NCBI GenBank assembly: GCA_019426215.1
Contig: CM033400.1
Location: 23,110,568 to 23,174,567, forward strand
Reading direction: 5' to 3'
From: Buddleja alternifolia
Lineage: Eukaryota; Streptophyta; Magnoliopsida; Lamiales; Scrophulariaceae
Length of the DNA stretch: 64,000 nucleotides
Positions 1 through 10,531 of this stretch are shown piece by piece. The position numbers and the translations under genes are program-made. Position 1 is the first letter of the stretch, and every line of letters starts with the position of its first letter. A model generated the notes under the pieces. That model made no database searches and was not told the DNA's origin. It saw only the letters and a program-made list of their open reading frames with translations.

Positions 1-302
1 AATTTCTCTTAATCCATAGGGGCGAGCCTCCTCCATCCTCCCCCCCTTTTCCGAGATACGAAATATCATAAATTTTTCCACCAACACGGATGGAAATAAG
101 CCATTGGCAACAATTCACATGACCTGAGTCAAGAAGTTCTCTACGACGAAGTGCACGACAAGTGGAAAAAGTCTCTGCATTCTTTCTGAATGTTTGCCAA
201 AGCTCCCCCTAGAAGGAAATCCATTTTGGCTTGGAGGACACTTCCACCATCCAAACATCCCATAATGATGTCTTAGTCATCACAACCACCACAACTAATT
301 AT
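1..302 (+). other. gag-protease linker remnant
   Basis: This stretch leads into the protease reading frame. No open frame longer than a few dozen codons is visible and no motif could be recognised. It is probably the decayed linker between gag and protease of the gypsy element that follows. Confidence 0.4.
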
Positions 303-660
303 AATGTGTAAAAGGTGTTCATTGACGGCGAAAATTCAGTGGACATCCTCTTTTACCAAGAATTCCAGCAAATGACCTTAGGAGACGCTAAATTGGAAGC
401 CGTAAATGCCCCACTATATGGTTTTGCAGGAGAGTCATTTTTACCTATTGGCCAGATCACATTGCCTATATTGATGGGGCAGGCACCGAACCGGGTAACT
501 AAGCTAGTGAAGTTCCTGGTTGGTAGATACTTCCTCATCCTATAATATAATTATAGGAAGTCCCGCTCTGATAATATTTGGGGCTATGATATTCATTCCC
601 CACATGTAATCAAATTCCCCCTACGCCTCAAGGAGTGGGAGAATTAGTAGGAGACCAGTA
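303..660 (+). pseudogene. gypsy aspartic protease remnant
   Basis: The 76-residue open part (315-545) reads V-F-I-D-G-E-N-S-V-D-I-L-F near its start, matching the retropepsin active-site segment of plant gypsy elements (hydrophobic-D-[ST]-G-x-S). Here the catalytic D is kept but the next two residues are G-E, so activity is doubtful. It continues with the G-F-A-G-E-S block and a T-L-P segment usual in Tat proteases. It stops at 545, and the frame then resumes with more protease-like text up to a stop near 647. Non-functional. Confidence 0.75.
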
Positions 661-1020
661 TGCAGATGGATATGCTATTTGACACCACTAAAAAGAGGAG
701 ATAAAGTGATGGAGGATAAAAAATGCAGGCTCCAAAAAGTGGAAAGAGAATCGGAGAAAAGGATATCCACACATGTGGAACCGGTAAAAGAACTCATGAA
801 CATTGAAATCATACCTAGAGACACCTCAAAAATAGTAAGGATTGGATCTCATCTGGAAAAGGACCTGAAAAAAGGGTTGGTAAAATTGTTGCAAGATTAT
901 GCTAAGGTTTTTTCCTAGTCAGCTAATGATTTAATAGAAATAACCTCGTCGTAATCCAGCATCACCTCAATGTATACCCTGATGTACAATTTGTTATCCG
1001 AAAAAAGTGATATTTTGGAC
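661..1020 (+). pseudogene. protease-RT connection of gypsy pol
   Basis: An open stretch (679-918) of about 79 residues, rich in K and E, ends in a segment like L-L-x-D-Y-A-x-V-F-S. In plant gypsy elements that precedes the RT domain (the 'D-x-F-A-W' region). It breaks at a TAG where W is expected. It belongs to the same polyprotein as the RT downstream and has no independent role. Confidence 0.6.
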
Positions 1021-2150
1021 CGAAAAAGGATGAAATCATTTAGGAGGAATTAAATAAATTATTGAAAACAAGACACATTGAGGAGATAGAATTTTTGAAG
1101 TAGGTTTCCAATGTAGTTTTTGTCCCAAAATGAGGATCTAAGGGGAGGATGTGTATCGATTTCCGGGATCTCAACCTTGCTTGCCCAAAGGATCATTACC
1201 CATTACCCAGGATCGATCAGCTAGTTTACTCAACAATGGGATTCGAGTTGCTTAGCATGATGGATGCTCAGAGTGGATATCATCAGATTACCTAGGATGT
1301 GGAGGACCGAAGGAAAGTTAGCTTTATAACCTCATTTGGCATCTACTGCTATGTAATCATGCCATTTGGGTTAAAAAATGTAAGAGCAACGTATCAAAGG
1401 CTAGTGGATATGATGTTTCAGGATTAGATAGGCAAAACCACAGAATTATATGTGGATGACATAGTCGTGAAAAGCAAGGTGATGAGTTCCCATGTGGAGG
1501 ATTTGCAACAAACATTTGAAATTTTGAAAAGAATATATAATGAAGCTGAAGCCAGCTAAATGTACGTTTGGAATTAAAGGCGGAAAACTTCTCAGATACA
1601 TTGTCACGTAGAGAGGAATAAAAGTTCATCTCGAAAAAATCAACGCTATTCAGGACATGGCAGAGCCACGAGACGTTAATGAAGTACAGAGGCTAACAAG
1701 ACGAGTCACAACACTTAACCAGTTTATATCTAGATCTATAGAAAGGAGTCGACCATTCTTTAAGGTGATAGAAAAGCTGAAGGATTCAATTGGAAGGAGA
1801 AATGCTAACAAGCTTTCAGGGAATTGAAGGACTACCTGAACCAGCTGCCTTTCTTAACTAAACCCGTGAAGGGAGAGCTATTGATATTATATCTCTCGAT
1901 TGCTGAAGGAGCCGTTAGCATGGTATCGTTAAGGTAGGAAAGTAAAAAGGAGAAACCGGTCTATTACATCAGCAAAATACTTACTAATCCCGAATCCAGA
2001 TACTCAGAGATCAAAAAATTTGCTTTGACCCTTGTCATCACGACAAGGAGATTAAAATCATACTTTCTATAGCATAAAATCATAGTAAGATCTGATCAAC
2101 CACTAAAAATGGTGTTAGGAAAAGCAGGAAACTCAGGACACTTGGTGAAA
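1021..2150 (+). pseudogene. gypsy reverse transcriptase, degenerate
   Basis: Reading across several stops gives the RT landmarks in order: V-S-N-V-V-F-V-P-K, R-M-C-I-D-F-R-D-L-N near 1150-1176, P-L-P-R-I-D-Q-L, M-D-A-Q-S-G-Y-H-Q-I, M-P-F-G-L-K-N and the catalytic Y-V-D-D at about 1450-1461. The YVDD is intact. TAG stops at 1293-1295, 1425-1427 and 1609-1611 sit where glutamine is expected. The thumb/connection continues past 1700 as far as the RNase H. Reverse transcription of the element's RNA was its ancestral role; this copy cannot produce it. Confidence 0.88.
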
Positions 2151-2820
2151 TAGGCAGTGGATCTAGGAGAATTTGAAATAGAATATGCAGCTCGACCGGT
2201 GGTCAAGACACAGGCTTTAGTGGATTTCATCACAGAAATGACGCTACCTGAGTTAATGGATGAGTATAAGGAAAAGATTTGGCTTCTTCACGTAGGCGGA
2301 TCAACAACCCTAAGTTGTAATGGAGCAGGAATCATGCTGACAACCCTAGAAGGAGACCAGCTAGACTATGCGGTGAAGTTCGAATTTAATACAAGGAGCA
2401 ACGAAGCGGAGTATGAAGCCCTTATTATTGGGCTAAAAAATGGCACTAAAAGGGGGAGCTAAGAATCTAATGGTGTATTCGAATTCCCAGCTCGTAACCA
2501 AACAGATAGAAGGAACCTATGAGGCCAAAGAGGAAAGAATGGCGAAACATCTAAAGACCATTGAAACATTATGAAAAAACTTCACCAAGTTGAAGGTGCA
2601 TCAAATTTTGAGATGCAAAAATACCAAGGTAGATTACATGTCTAAGTTAGGCAGTGCAGTCACAGACTGCAAAACCAGGAAAATTACAATTCAGGCCCCC
2701 TCCAGGCCAAGCATGGAGAAGCATGTCATGAGAATAGAGGAAATAGTGGATTGGAGAAAAGACATCATACAATATCTTAGTAAAGGAGTACTACCGAAGG
2801 ACAAGTATAATTAAAAAGAG
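2151..2820 (+). pseudogene. gypsy RNase H remnant
   Basis: The 2157-2462 frame reads W-L-L-H-V-G-G-S, then S-N-E-A-E-Y-E-A-L-I, the two signature blocks of the RNase H domain of Tat elements. The first normally reads H-V-D-G-S, so a catalytic aspartate has been replaced by glycine. The frame breaks at 2460 and continues (2590-2814) with the I-L-R-C-K-N-T-K-V-D-Y-M-S-K-L block that follows RNase H in these polyproteins. Non-functional fragment in line with the RT upstream. Confidence 0.8.
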
Positions 2821-3869
2821 CATACCCATCAGGGCAAAAAATTTGTCATGTTCAATGACGTGTCCTACAAGAGAGGCTATGTCCAGCCTTATCTCAAGTG
2901 CATATCCATCAAGGAAGGAGAATGTATCTTAAGAGAAATTCACGAAAAATGTTGTGGCAGCCATACAGGAGTAGCATCTTTGGCAGGAAAGGCTTTACGA
3001 GCAGGATACTTTTGGCCAAGTATTAAAGAGGATATAGCCGAGCTAGTACCAAATGCGAGCAATGTCGAAATCATGGCAGCCTTATACATTGACCAGCTGA
3101 ATACTTACATTCGCTAAGTGTCCCTTATCCTTTTGCTGGGTGGGGCATGGACATAGTAGGATCATTTCCAGTGGCCAAGGCTCAGAAGAAATTCCTTCTG
3201 GTCGTGGTAGATTATTTCAGAAATTGGGTAGAAGCGAAAGCTTTGGCTCTAATTACAAAAGGAGAAGTAATGCGATTCTTGTGAAAAAATTTTGTTTGCC
3301 GGTTTGGCATCCCTAGGGAGATCATAGCTGATAATGGAATGCAATTCAGTGGCGTTAAGTTAAAATGTGGTGTGAGGGGCTAGGAATCCAGCAGAGATTC
3401 AGCTCGGTGGCACATCCGCAAACTAATGGACAAGTAGAAGTTACTAACAGGATCATAGTACAAGGATTGAAACTCATGCTAGAAGGAGCAGGAGAAAATT
3501 GGGTAGATGAGTTACCCTCTACACTATGGTCCTATAGGACGACACCAAAAACCACCATGGGGGATAGCCCATTCCAAATGGTTTACAAAACGGGAGATGC
3601 GATACCACCTGAAATCAGGGTACCAACCCTCTGAATTGAACATTTTATTGCAGAACAAAAGGAAGCAAGAACAAAAGAAGAGTTAGATATGATTAAGGAG
3701 GGGAGAAGAAAGGCAAATTTACACATAGAATTATACAAACAATGCATCTGAAAATCCTAGGTTGTCAAGGTCCGAGAAAGGAATTTTCAGGTAGGAAACC
3801 TTGTCCTAAAAAGGGTAGATGCCACGCATCTAGTAAAGAAATTAGGACCAAATTGCGTGATAGTGTTAT
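2821..3869 (+). pseudogene. gypsy integrase remnant, interrupted
   Basis: The N-terminal zinc-binding region is visible in 2848-3117 (E-I-H-E-K-C-C-G-S-H-T-G and G-Y-F-W-P-S). The core follows: W-G-M-D-I-V-G near 3144, then D-N-G-M-Q-F-S near 3330, and H-P-Q-T-N-G-Q-V-E-V-T-N-R in the open block 3365-3634. Stops and shifts separate the blocks. Near 3790-3860 the reading is V-L-K-R-V-D-A-T-H and ends at G-P-N, just before the usual W-E-G-P-Y motif, because an LTR begins at 3870. Confidence 0.86.
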
Positions 3870-5361
3870 TGTTAGGTTAATGTCCTCAAATGCCACTAGA
3901 GGATTAGAGAATGTAAGGACATTATTAAATTGTTATTGCTTCTTATTCTATTAATAAAAAGGCATTTATTTGTTTACTATTATACTAGCATTTATTTATT
4001 GTAATCATCTATAAGTCCATGAACACAAGACTTGACTTTCTAAGCACTAGATGATTTTAATACTTGTGTACTAAAATAGTGTGCAAGTCAATGATTCTCA
4101 ATTGGGCGTTGAAAATCATGAAGACTTGTATGATGTGAGTTTTGACGAGAAAGGTGCTTGTCAATCACTAGGAAGTAGTGAAGAACTCATATCATAGATG
4201 AACTGATGGACATAGTGGCACTCAGACATGACTTGCATCGATTCTGTCACAGGAGTTTTCACTCTTTGACAGTAAATAACATAATTGATTAAATTGTAAT
4301 AGATGTATCTGAACTTTAGACTTGAGGAATTGAGTTGAAGACATACTTGTGACATTAGGTTTGTCATTAGAGTAGTTAGACCCAACTCACCCTTTTGTGG
4401 GGTCAACCTCGAACTGCAAACTAATGGGCAAGTAATAGTCTTAACTGATATCCAAGATGAGACTTGTTCCCTCAAAAGTGAACGAGGAATCATCCTATGC
4501 ATTTATAATCAAGTTAGATCTTAAAGTCTTTGGCCAAAGCATTCACTGATCTAGACCTATTATAAATATAGTATAGAGTCAAGTTACTGAGTTTGACCTA
4601 AAACCATGACTCTCACTTGATCAGGATAAAGAAACGAAGAATTAGTATTCACACGGTATTTACAATAAGAAAGGTAAAATGATCCAATCATTTCCTCTTA
4701 TTTGGGTCACTATGTGGACCACTTGACTTGCTAGGTGGAACCCACATTCAATGGAATCCTCACATTGCCAAATATAGATGAACCTAAAGAGTCATGCTTA
4801 AAAAGGAAAAATCGATAGAAAATATGAAATATTTCTTGTGGTAATATTTTAAGTATTGGATACTTAAAATTAATTATTTGAAAAAATAAGCTATTTCGTT
4901 TATAATTTGATTAATATATTATTTCTTGAAAAAATAAAATTAATTAAATATCCTATCTATTATTTAATTAGATTAATTAATTGGATTTAATTAATTAATT
5001 AAATAAAGGATTGGACCGAGCTCAAATTGGTGCACCAAAAGGCACACCAAGACCGAGTGAGTCAGTCAAGTAGGCGTCCACTATGGGCTTTTAAGCCCAA
5101 GGTTATAACTTAAGTGATATAAATATATCACATTAGTTAATACCTAGGTCATAAGTTTTAATTAACACTTGAGCCATAAGAAAGAAAATTCCTCCTCTCC
5201 CTCTCTTTCTAGCCGTCGGTCATAGTACCAAGAAGAAGGAGAATTTTCTCAATCAATTTTTTTTGGCGAGCCAATTTAGAGGCAACACTTTTGGACTGCC
5301 CGAATCATCAAGAAATCAGCCGGATAATTTAGCCGAAGAAGTTCAAGAAATCAGCCGAATA
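3870..5361 (+). repeat. Long terminal repeat (TGTTAGG family), 3'-truncated
   Basis: Begins TGTTAGG exactly where the gypsy integrase is cut. It is related, in opposite orientation, to the complete solo LTR at 62123-63793: shared blocks include the start (TGTTAGG..AATGTCC against TATGTGCCC), a CCATGACTCTCAC block near 4607, and the AGCCGTCGGTCAT block near 5211. The last roughly 250 bases of the family are missing because copia integrase sequence begins at about 5362. A short duplication (AAGAAATCAGCCG, twice near 5310-5360) lies at its end. No coding function. Confidence 0.75.
5116..5129 (+). promoter_or_regulatory. TATA-like box in the LTR
   Basis: GATATAAATATATC lies about 90 bases upstream of the CT-rich stretch that is conserved between this LTR and the one at 62123-63793, where a TATA-like box sits at the same relative place. 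It is likely the LTR promoter. Inference from motif and position only. Confidence 0.4.
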
Positions 5362-6150
5362 ACTATTGCATTTAGATTTGTTTGGTCCTATTCAAATCAT
5401 GAGTGTTAGTGGTAAAAAAGTACTCGCTAGTAATAGTTGATGATTTCTCTCGCTATACATAGGTAGATTTTCTAGAAACCAAAGACGAAACTAGTGTCAA
5501 GCTCACAGCGTTAATTCGTCAATTGGAAACCTCTAAAGAGTTAAAGGTGACATGAATTAGAAGCGATAGAGGTACTAAATTTACTAACCATATTGTTGAG
5601 AAGTTTTGTACATATATTGGAATGCTTCATGAGTATTCTGCACCTAGAACACCTTAATAGAATGGAGTGGATGAGCGACGAAACAGAACACTTAAAAAAA
5701 CTGCTAGGACGATGTTAGCAGAGTCCAAGCTGCCTTAAAGGTTTTGGGCAGCCGAAGCAATCAACATCACTTGCTACTCTTAAAACCGGTGTATGATCAA
5801 CAAGCAACATGATAAGACTCCATATGAATTGCGGAAGGGACATAAGCCAAATGTTTCATATTTTCATGTATTTGGTTTAAAAATGTTTCATTCTTAATAA
5901 TGGATCCCACAATCTAGGGGCATTTGATCCTAAAGTGGATGAGGGAATCTTTCTAGGCTATGCCAAGAATGGAAAGAGTTTTCGCATCCTAAATAAGATC
6001 AAATCGAAGGTTGAAGAATCCATTCATGTTGTGTTTGATGATGCTAACCAAGAACTGAGTAAGGTCAATACTGATGATGTAGGAATTGAAGATCTGGCCC
6101 AACAAACGTGACAAATCAATCTTGGTGATGATAGTGATGATGATGAGATC
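5362..6150 (+). pseudogene. copia integrase, 5'-truncated and broken
   Basis: Reads L-H-L-D-L-F-G-P at its first bases, which is internal to the integrase core, then V-D-D-F-S-R-Y, E-Y-S-A-P-R-T-P (the TAA after it replaces glutamine), N-G-V-D-E-R-R-N-R-T-L and G-Y-A-K-N-G-K-S-F-R-I-L-N-K-I. Several frameshifts and stops interrupt it. The homologous region of copy B (13211-14605, minus strand) is open throughout and shows how this piece was originally continuous. Confidence 0.85.
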
Positions 6151-7968
6151 TTTGTGCCTAATCTTAAGGTTACTCGTGAGGTTACTAATGATGATATTGT
6201 TATAAATTCTGATGATCATGAAAAGAATGATCATCAAGAGCAAATTGGAACTGTGAATGAAGTAGCGACTGTGCAAGAGACAAATGAGGGTCAAACGATT
6301 GATAATCAAGAGTCTCTCAACCCGTTCCAACCAGATCGTAAATGGTTTAGAGATCATCCAGCAGAGCTAGTTATTGGAGATATTGAAGCACCTGTTAGAA
6401 CTAGTAATGAGGCCATGTTCGCAAGCTTTCTATCTCAAATGGAACAAAAAAAAGTGGATGAAGCGCTCAGTGATTCAAGTTAGGTAGAAGCAATGTAAGA
6501 GGAGCTTAACCAATTTGAGAGAAGTAAGGTTTGGACGCTAGTACCAAGACCAACTCACCAATGAGTTATTGGGACTAGATGGGTTTTTGGGAACTAGGTG
6601 GATGAAGATGACATTGTTATAAGAAACAAAGCTAGATTAGTCACTCAGGGTTATTGCCAAGAAGAGGGTATTGATTTTGATGAGATGTATGCCCCAGTAG
6701 CCAGTTTAGAAGTGATTCAGATGTTCCTAGCGTTTGCCGCATTCAACAAGTTCACAGTGTATCAATTGGACATGAAGAGTGCTTTTCTGAATGGTAAACT
6801 CCAAGAAGAAGTATACATAGAGCAACCCCCAGGATTCATCAACAACCATGGCAAAAGTATGGTTTACAAGTTGGATAAGGCACTTTATGGTCTTAAACAA
6901 TACCAAGAGCATGGTATGACACTCTCTCTATCTTCCTTATTGGTAAAGGGCTTTCAAAAGGCAGCGTTAATACAACGTTATTTAAAATTACCCATAATAA
7001 ACATATTCTCTTAGTCCAAATTTATGTTGATGATATTATATCCAGAACTACTAATAAGCGACTGTGTGAGAAGTTTTCGAAAATGTTGGAAGATCAATTT
7101 GAAATGAGCATGATGGGTGAATTAACTTTCTTCTTAAGATTACAAGTTAAACAAATCCCTAATGACATATTTATAAACTAAGCTAAATATACAAGAGATA
7201 TGATTAAGAAATTTTGTATGAAAAATGCATCATCTTCACAAATTCCAATGAACCAATTGCTTAAGTTAGATAAAGATGTAAGTGGGAAGAAAATTTGTAT
7301 CACTAACTATAGAGGTATCATTGGATCACTTCTTTATCTTACCGCTAGTAGACTTGATATTATGTTTTTGGTATGCATGTGTGTACTCTTTCAAGCTGAT
7401 CCAAAAGAATCACACTTAATTGCTACCAAGAAGATCCTTAAATACCTAAAAAGCACACAAAATGTGGGCTTATGGTATCCAAGGGACTTTCCTTTTGAAC
7501 TCATTGGTTATTCAGACACAGATTTTGCAAGATGCAAAATAGATAGAAAGAGTACTAGTGGTACATGTCAATTTCTAGGTGATAGACTAGTTTCGTGGCA
7601 TAGTAAGAAACAACAATCCATAGCGACTTCTACCGCTGAGACAGAATATAGCCGCTGGAAGCTGTTGTGCACAAATCCTTTGGATGAGGCAACAAATTAG
7701 AGATTATGGAGTAATTTTAGGTCCTACCCCAATCCATTGTGATAACCAAAGCGCTTTAGCTATGACCCAAAACCCAGTCCTTCATTCTAGAACTAAACAC
7801 ATTGACATTCGCTATCATTTCTTGCGTGACCATGTTCAAAAGAAATATATCTTCATGCATTTCATTGGTACTGACAAACAATTGACAAATATCTTCACCA
7901 AAGCGCTCAACGAACAATGTTTTCTCACTTTGAGAAGTGAATTAGGTATGATTGATTTAAACGCTTAA
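6151..7968 (+). pseudogene. copia reverse transcriptase and RNase H, broken
   Basis: Linker with acidic residues (6154-6483), then the RT open block 6598-7014: R-N-K-A-R-L-V-T-Q-G-Y, F-D-E-M-Y-A-P-V-A, Q-L-D-M-K-S-A-F-L-N-G, Y-K-L-D-K-A-L-Y-G-L-K-Q. The catalytic Y-V-D-D follows in another frame near 7023-7034 and is intact. 7200-7700 and 7684-7968 carry the connection and RNase H (G-Y-S-D-T-D-F-A, S-K-K-Q-Q-S-I-A-T-S-T-A-E-T-E-Y, H-C-D-N-Q-S-A-L, D-I-R-Y-H-F-L-R). The natural stop after L-D-L-N-A type residues is at 7966-7968. At least four frame breaks make it inactive. Confidence 0.9.
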
Positions 7969-8817
7969 TAATAAAACATCATATCTTTCATAGGCATTTA
8001 ATTTAAGGGGAATCCACTTTACTATTATGTCTAGAGCGTTTTTTAAATTGAAATGAGTTATCAATTTTAAAGGGAACTTTAAAATTGTACTTATTCCAAC
8101 CAATAAGCGTCTATGATCAAAAATAATCTTCAATAATTTTGTGCATTGATCATTAGCGTTTATCTTTTATGCATGACAAAATCAATCTCTAATAAAATTA
8201 AATAACAATATCTTTTAAAGATCAAAAGCGATTGAATTTTATTAAAAGACTTCAGCATTAAGAATATTCCCACTTAAACGCTAAGAAACTTTCTCTGAAA
8301 ATCATGCATTGTTTTCATCGCTAAAAGGTAGCATGTGGATAAGTCCAAGAAGATAAGATTTGACAACTGCCCATGCGCTCCTATCAAATCATACTGACGG
8401 TTAATGATTCCTATCTAAAATGAGCGGTTCAGTAAATGCATATGTCTGGGTACGTGTCAGTGTACCATCAGGCGTGTGCAACTCACATTGAACATTTTTC
8501 AAAATCTCAAACGTTTTTGAAAAGTAACTGCGGACTTTAAATTTTTTATTTCACAAAAGTTTACCAAATTTATCGCGCCTTTTTACATCTGTCTTTATTT
8601 TTTAACGGCCCAGATTAAATGAATTTTATCTCCATATTAACTAACATTACACGTGGCATTTATCTAAGCTATTGAGGAGTTACTTTTGCCTTCTATTTAA
8701 AACCTTCAAATTTTTACAGAAAAACTTTATCACTTTCAAATTTTCTACTGTAAAAAATTCTCTCAAGGCAAAAAGGCTTTCTTCTAAACTCTCTCAAAAA
8801 GCTTCAATCTTTCATCA
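7969..8817 (+). other. Spacer between copia pol and 3' ORF, with polypurine tract
   Basis: A purine-rich AAGGGGAATCC motif lies near 8007-8017; the other copy has its counterpart at about 11325-11335 on the minus strand. Multiple polypurine tracts after pol are described for Sireviruses. Both copies keep a GTACGTGTCAGTGTACCATC block (here near 8450-8470; near 10854-10876 in copy B), which is an imperfect palindrome. No ORF. The stretch just before 8818 is pyrimidine-rich and could be the leader of the 3' ORF. Confidence 0.5.
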
Positions 8818-10255
8818 ATGGCGCCACCAAAATATTCGAAAACTGCCACCAGAAAATCTTCTAAGTCCAAAACTGAGAAGGAAGTAATAGTCAATGCCGG
8901 ATTTCTGGTAAACTGGGATTACCTTTTCAACAACCAAAACTATACTTTGAGAACCATTCTTCCTCTCGTTGAAGAATCGGGTCTAAAAACCATGTTGACA
9001 TCCCATTCTTTGATTCACGCAGAAGAATCTTTGTTCTTCTTTCAGAATGCCGTCATTTCTGACGATGGCAACTCCATTTCCTGCATGTTTTCATTTGCTA
9101 AAGAAACCTTCATTCTTACTCCTCAACTTTTGTCCACTTTAGTGCAACTGCCTACTCATGGAGGAGAAGTTGAAGATGTAAACCTTGGAGACGCCACCAA
9201 GGTCTGGGATCTGATCAAGAAAGATAACATTGATGCAGCCTACGCATCAAATTTTAAGAAGAATGACATAAAGGGCAAATATATCATTCTGGCTGATATC
9301 TACGCAAAGATGATCGAGTGCAGAAAAGGAAGTTTTGATAAGATTACCAATATACAGTACAAGATGATGGTCACTATTTTGACAAAGCTGAAGGTCAATT
9401 GGGCCAGATACTTTTTTAATCACTTTAAGGCAGCGATTGAACATTTAATTAATCCCAAGCCAAACGGGATTGTGTTGAGTTTTCTGTTAACCGTTAGCAG
9501 TTATGTTAATACTGCAGGTAAGAAGGTTCCAGCGCTTAAGTTCTACGGCAAGAAAATGATTGGCGAATTGCTAAAACCCAAGCGACTGAGTGGTTCAACG
9601 GTTCCCAAGGAGGAACGTGAGTGACTCCTTGCCAAAGGAAATGTTTGTAGTGATGATGAGGAGCAAGCGACATCGTCTTCATCATCATCATCAGAAGGGA
9701 AAGTGGTGGTTACACGACCTAAAGGAAAAGTCATCTTGAAAGTCGCTGAGCCATCCAAGCTAGCCAAGAAGCAGAAGAAAAAGAAGAAGAAGAAGACCAA
9801 GAAAAAGCCGAAGTCTCCCTCTCCTCCTTCTAAATCTCCTTATCCTCCTCCCGCTTTTGTTATCTCTCTAGAAGAAGAAGAGGCTGAAGAGGAAGAAGTA
9901 CCGCTAGCACGCAAGCGTACTCCTTGGTCCACTCCAACAGGATCAACAAGCGCTCTAGCAGAGCCAACGCTTGAAGAACCAGCGAGTGTTTCTCCTCCTC
10001 CTCCTTCTGACACTATTCCTGAATGTATTCCAGAGCCTGAAGCTGCTACTCCTTTTGATAAGCTTGCTCATTTTCAGGGTAAGTACTTGTGATAAACAAT
10101 GTATTTTATCTTTTCCTCGTTAGGTTTTCCGTTTCTAACGATAAGGATAAAACTTTCTCAGCCGAAAGTGAAGCGATTGTTCAAGATGTCTTTAATACTT
10201 TTAACAAATTGAAGATTGAAGTTCTTGGCAATGGAAGCAGCAGTCAATACGAATT
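8818..10255 (+). pseudogene. Sirevirus 3' extra ORF (env-like position), one stop, predicted intron
   Basis: Starts at an ATG reading M-A-P-P-K, as does the homologous start of copy B (10531, minus strand). The N-terminal 150 residues (N-W-D-Y-L-F, S-G-L-K-T-M-L-T, S-I-S-C-M-F-S-F, L-V-Q-L-P) resemble the 'putative plant transposon protein' domain found in extra ORFs of plant LTR elements. There is one in-frame TGA at 9622-9624. The same frame then continues to 10078 with a lysine run, a proline/serine region and acidic runs. A GT-AG intron (10079-10161) would join it in frame to 10162-10255. No signal peptide or membrane segment is evident, so 'envelope' is a positional label only. Confidence 0.65.
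10079..10161 (+). other. Predicted 83-base intron in the 3' ORF
   Basis: Donor AGG|GTAAGT at 10079, a CTAAC branch-point match at 10135-10139, and acceptor TTTCTCAG at 10154-10161, with the branch adenine 23 bases from the acceptor. Unspliced, the frame stops nine bases after the donor (TGA). Spliced, it continues A-E-S-E-A-I-V-Q-D for at least 30 codons. Both the signals and the restored frame support a real intron. Confidence 0.6.
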
Positions 10256-10531
10256 CCTTGGGTGGTTCCTTCTTGGATAGAGGAATGAGCAAGAGATAGA
10301 CTTCTTGTCTGCGGAGAGCTTAGTAGTTTTCCAGAAGGTGTCGACTTCCATTGGAAACAAATAGGAATACTTAGTCAAGAATGTTTTGAGCCCAGCCTTG
10401 GTTACCATGTCCATCATATCAGTTAGATTGATCCGAGGTTGCTCATAAAGAAATTTCCAATCGACAACAAGGTCTTCAGTAACCTTGATGATAGGCTCGA
10501 CAGAAGCAGAAGTAGATTTCTTTGGTGCCAT
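10256..10531 (-). pseudogene. Sirevirus 3' ORF, N-terminal part only
   Basis: ATG at 10529-10531, reading M-A-P-K-K-S-T-S-A. It shares V-x-W-x-(Y/F)-L, A-G-L-K-T-F-L-T and S-I-S-C-S-F with the ORF at 8818. After about 85 residues the similarity ends where the sequence switches to copy A on the opposite strand. It has a TC/AG-rich leader (AGAGAGAG near 10580) and sits about 840 bases after the pol stop, the same spacing as in copy A. Confidence 0.65.

Larger units (their letters stand above)
1..3869 (+). mobile_element. Ty3/gypsy Tat-lineage retrotransposon, truncated and decayed
   Basis: A degenerate gypsy pol region read on the plus strand in the order protease, reverse transcriptase, RNase H, integrase. 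That order defines Ty3/gypsy. The style of the protease, the RNase H with an N-E-A-E-Y-E-A-L block, and the integrase without an obvious chromodomain suggest the Tat lineage. The gag and 5' LTR lie outside the window or are lost. Many in-frame stops and frameshifts show it is dead. The integrase reading stops abruptly at 3869, where a TGTTAGG long terminal repeat starts, so it was interrupted by a later insertion. Confidence 0.88.
5362..10255 (+). mobile_element. Sirevirus-like Ty1/copia copy A, 5'- and 3'-truncated
   Basis: Integrase precedes reverse transcriptase, which is the copia order. A long spacer and a further ORF follow pol. The phrases L-F-G-P, S-V-S-G-K-K, Q-F-E-R-S-K-V-W and L-R-S-E-L-G-M-I-D-L-N, together with the extra ORF after pol, point to the Sirevirus (SIRE/Maximus) branch. 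It has no LTR, starts in mid-integrase, and stops inside the 3' ORF at about 10255, where a copy of the same family begins on the other strand. Confidence 0.85.

Noticed and set aside
4161..4502. 113-codon minus-strand ORF
   Set aside because: Lies wholly inside an LTR on the non-element strand, no recognisable motif, and the related LTR at 62123-63793 has no counterpart.
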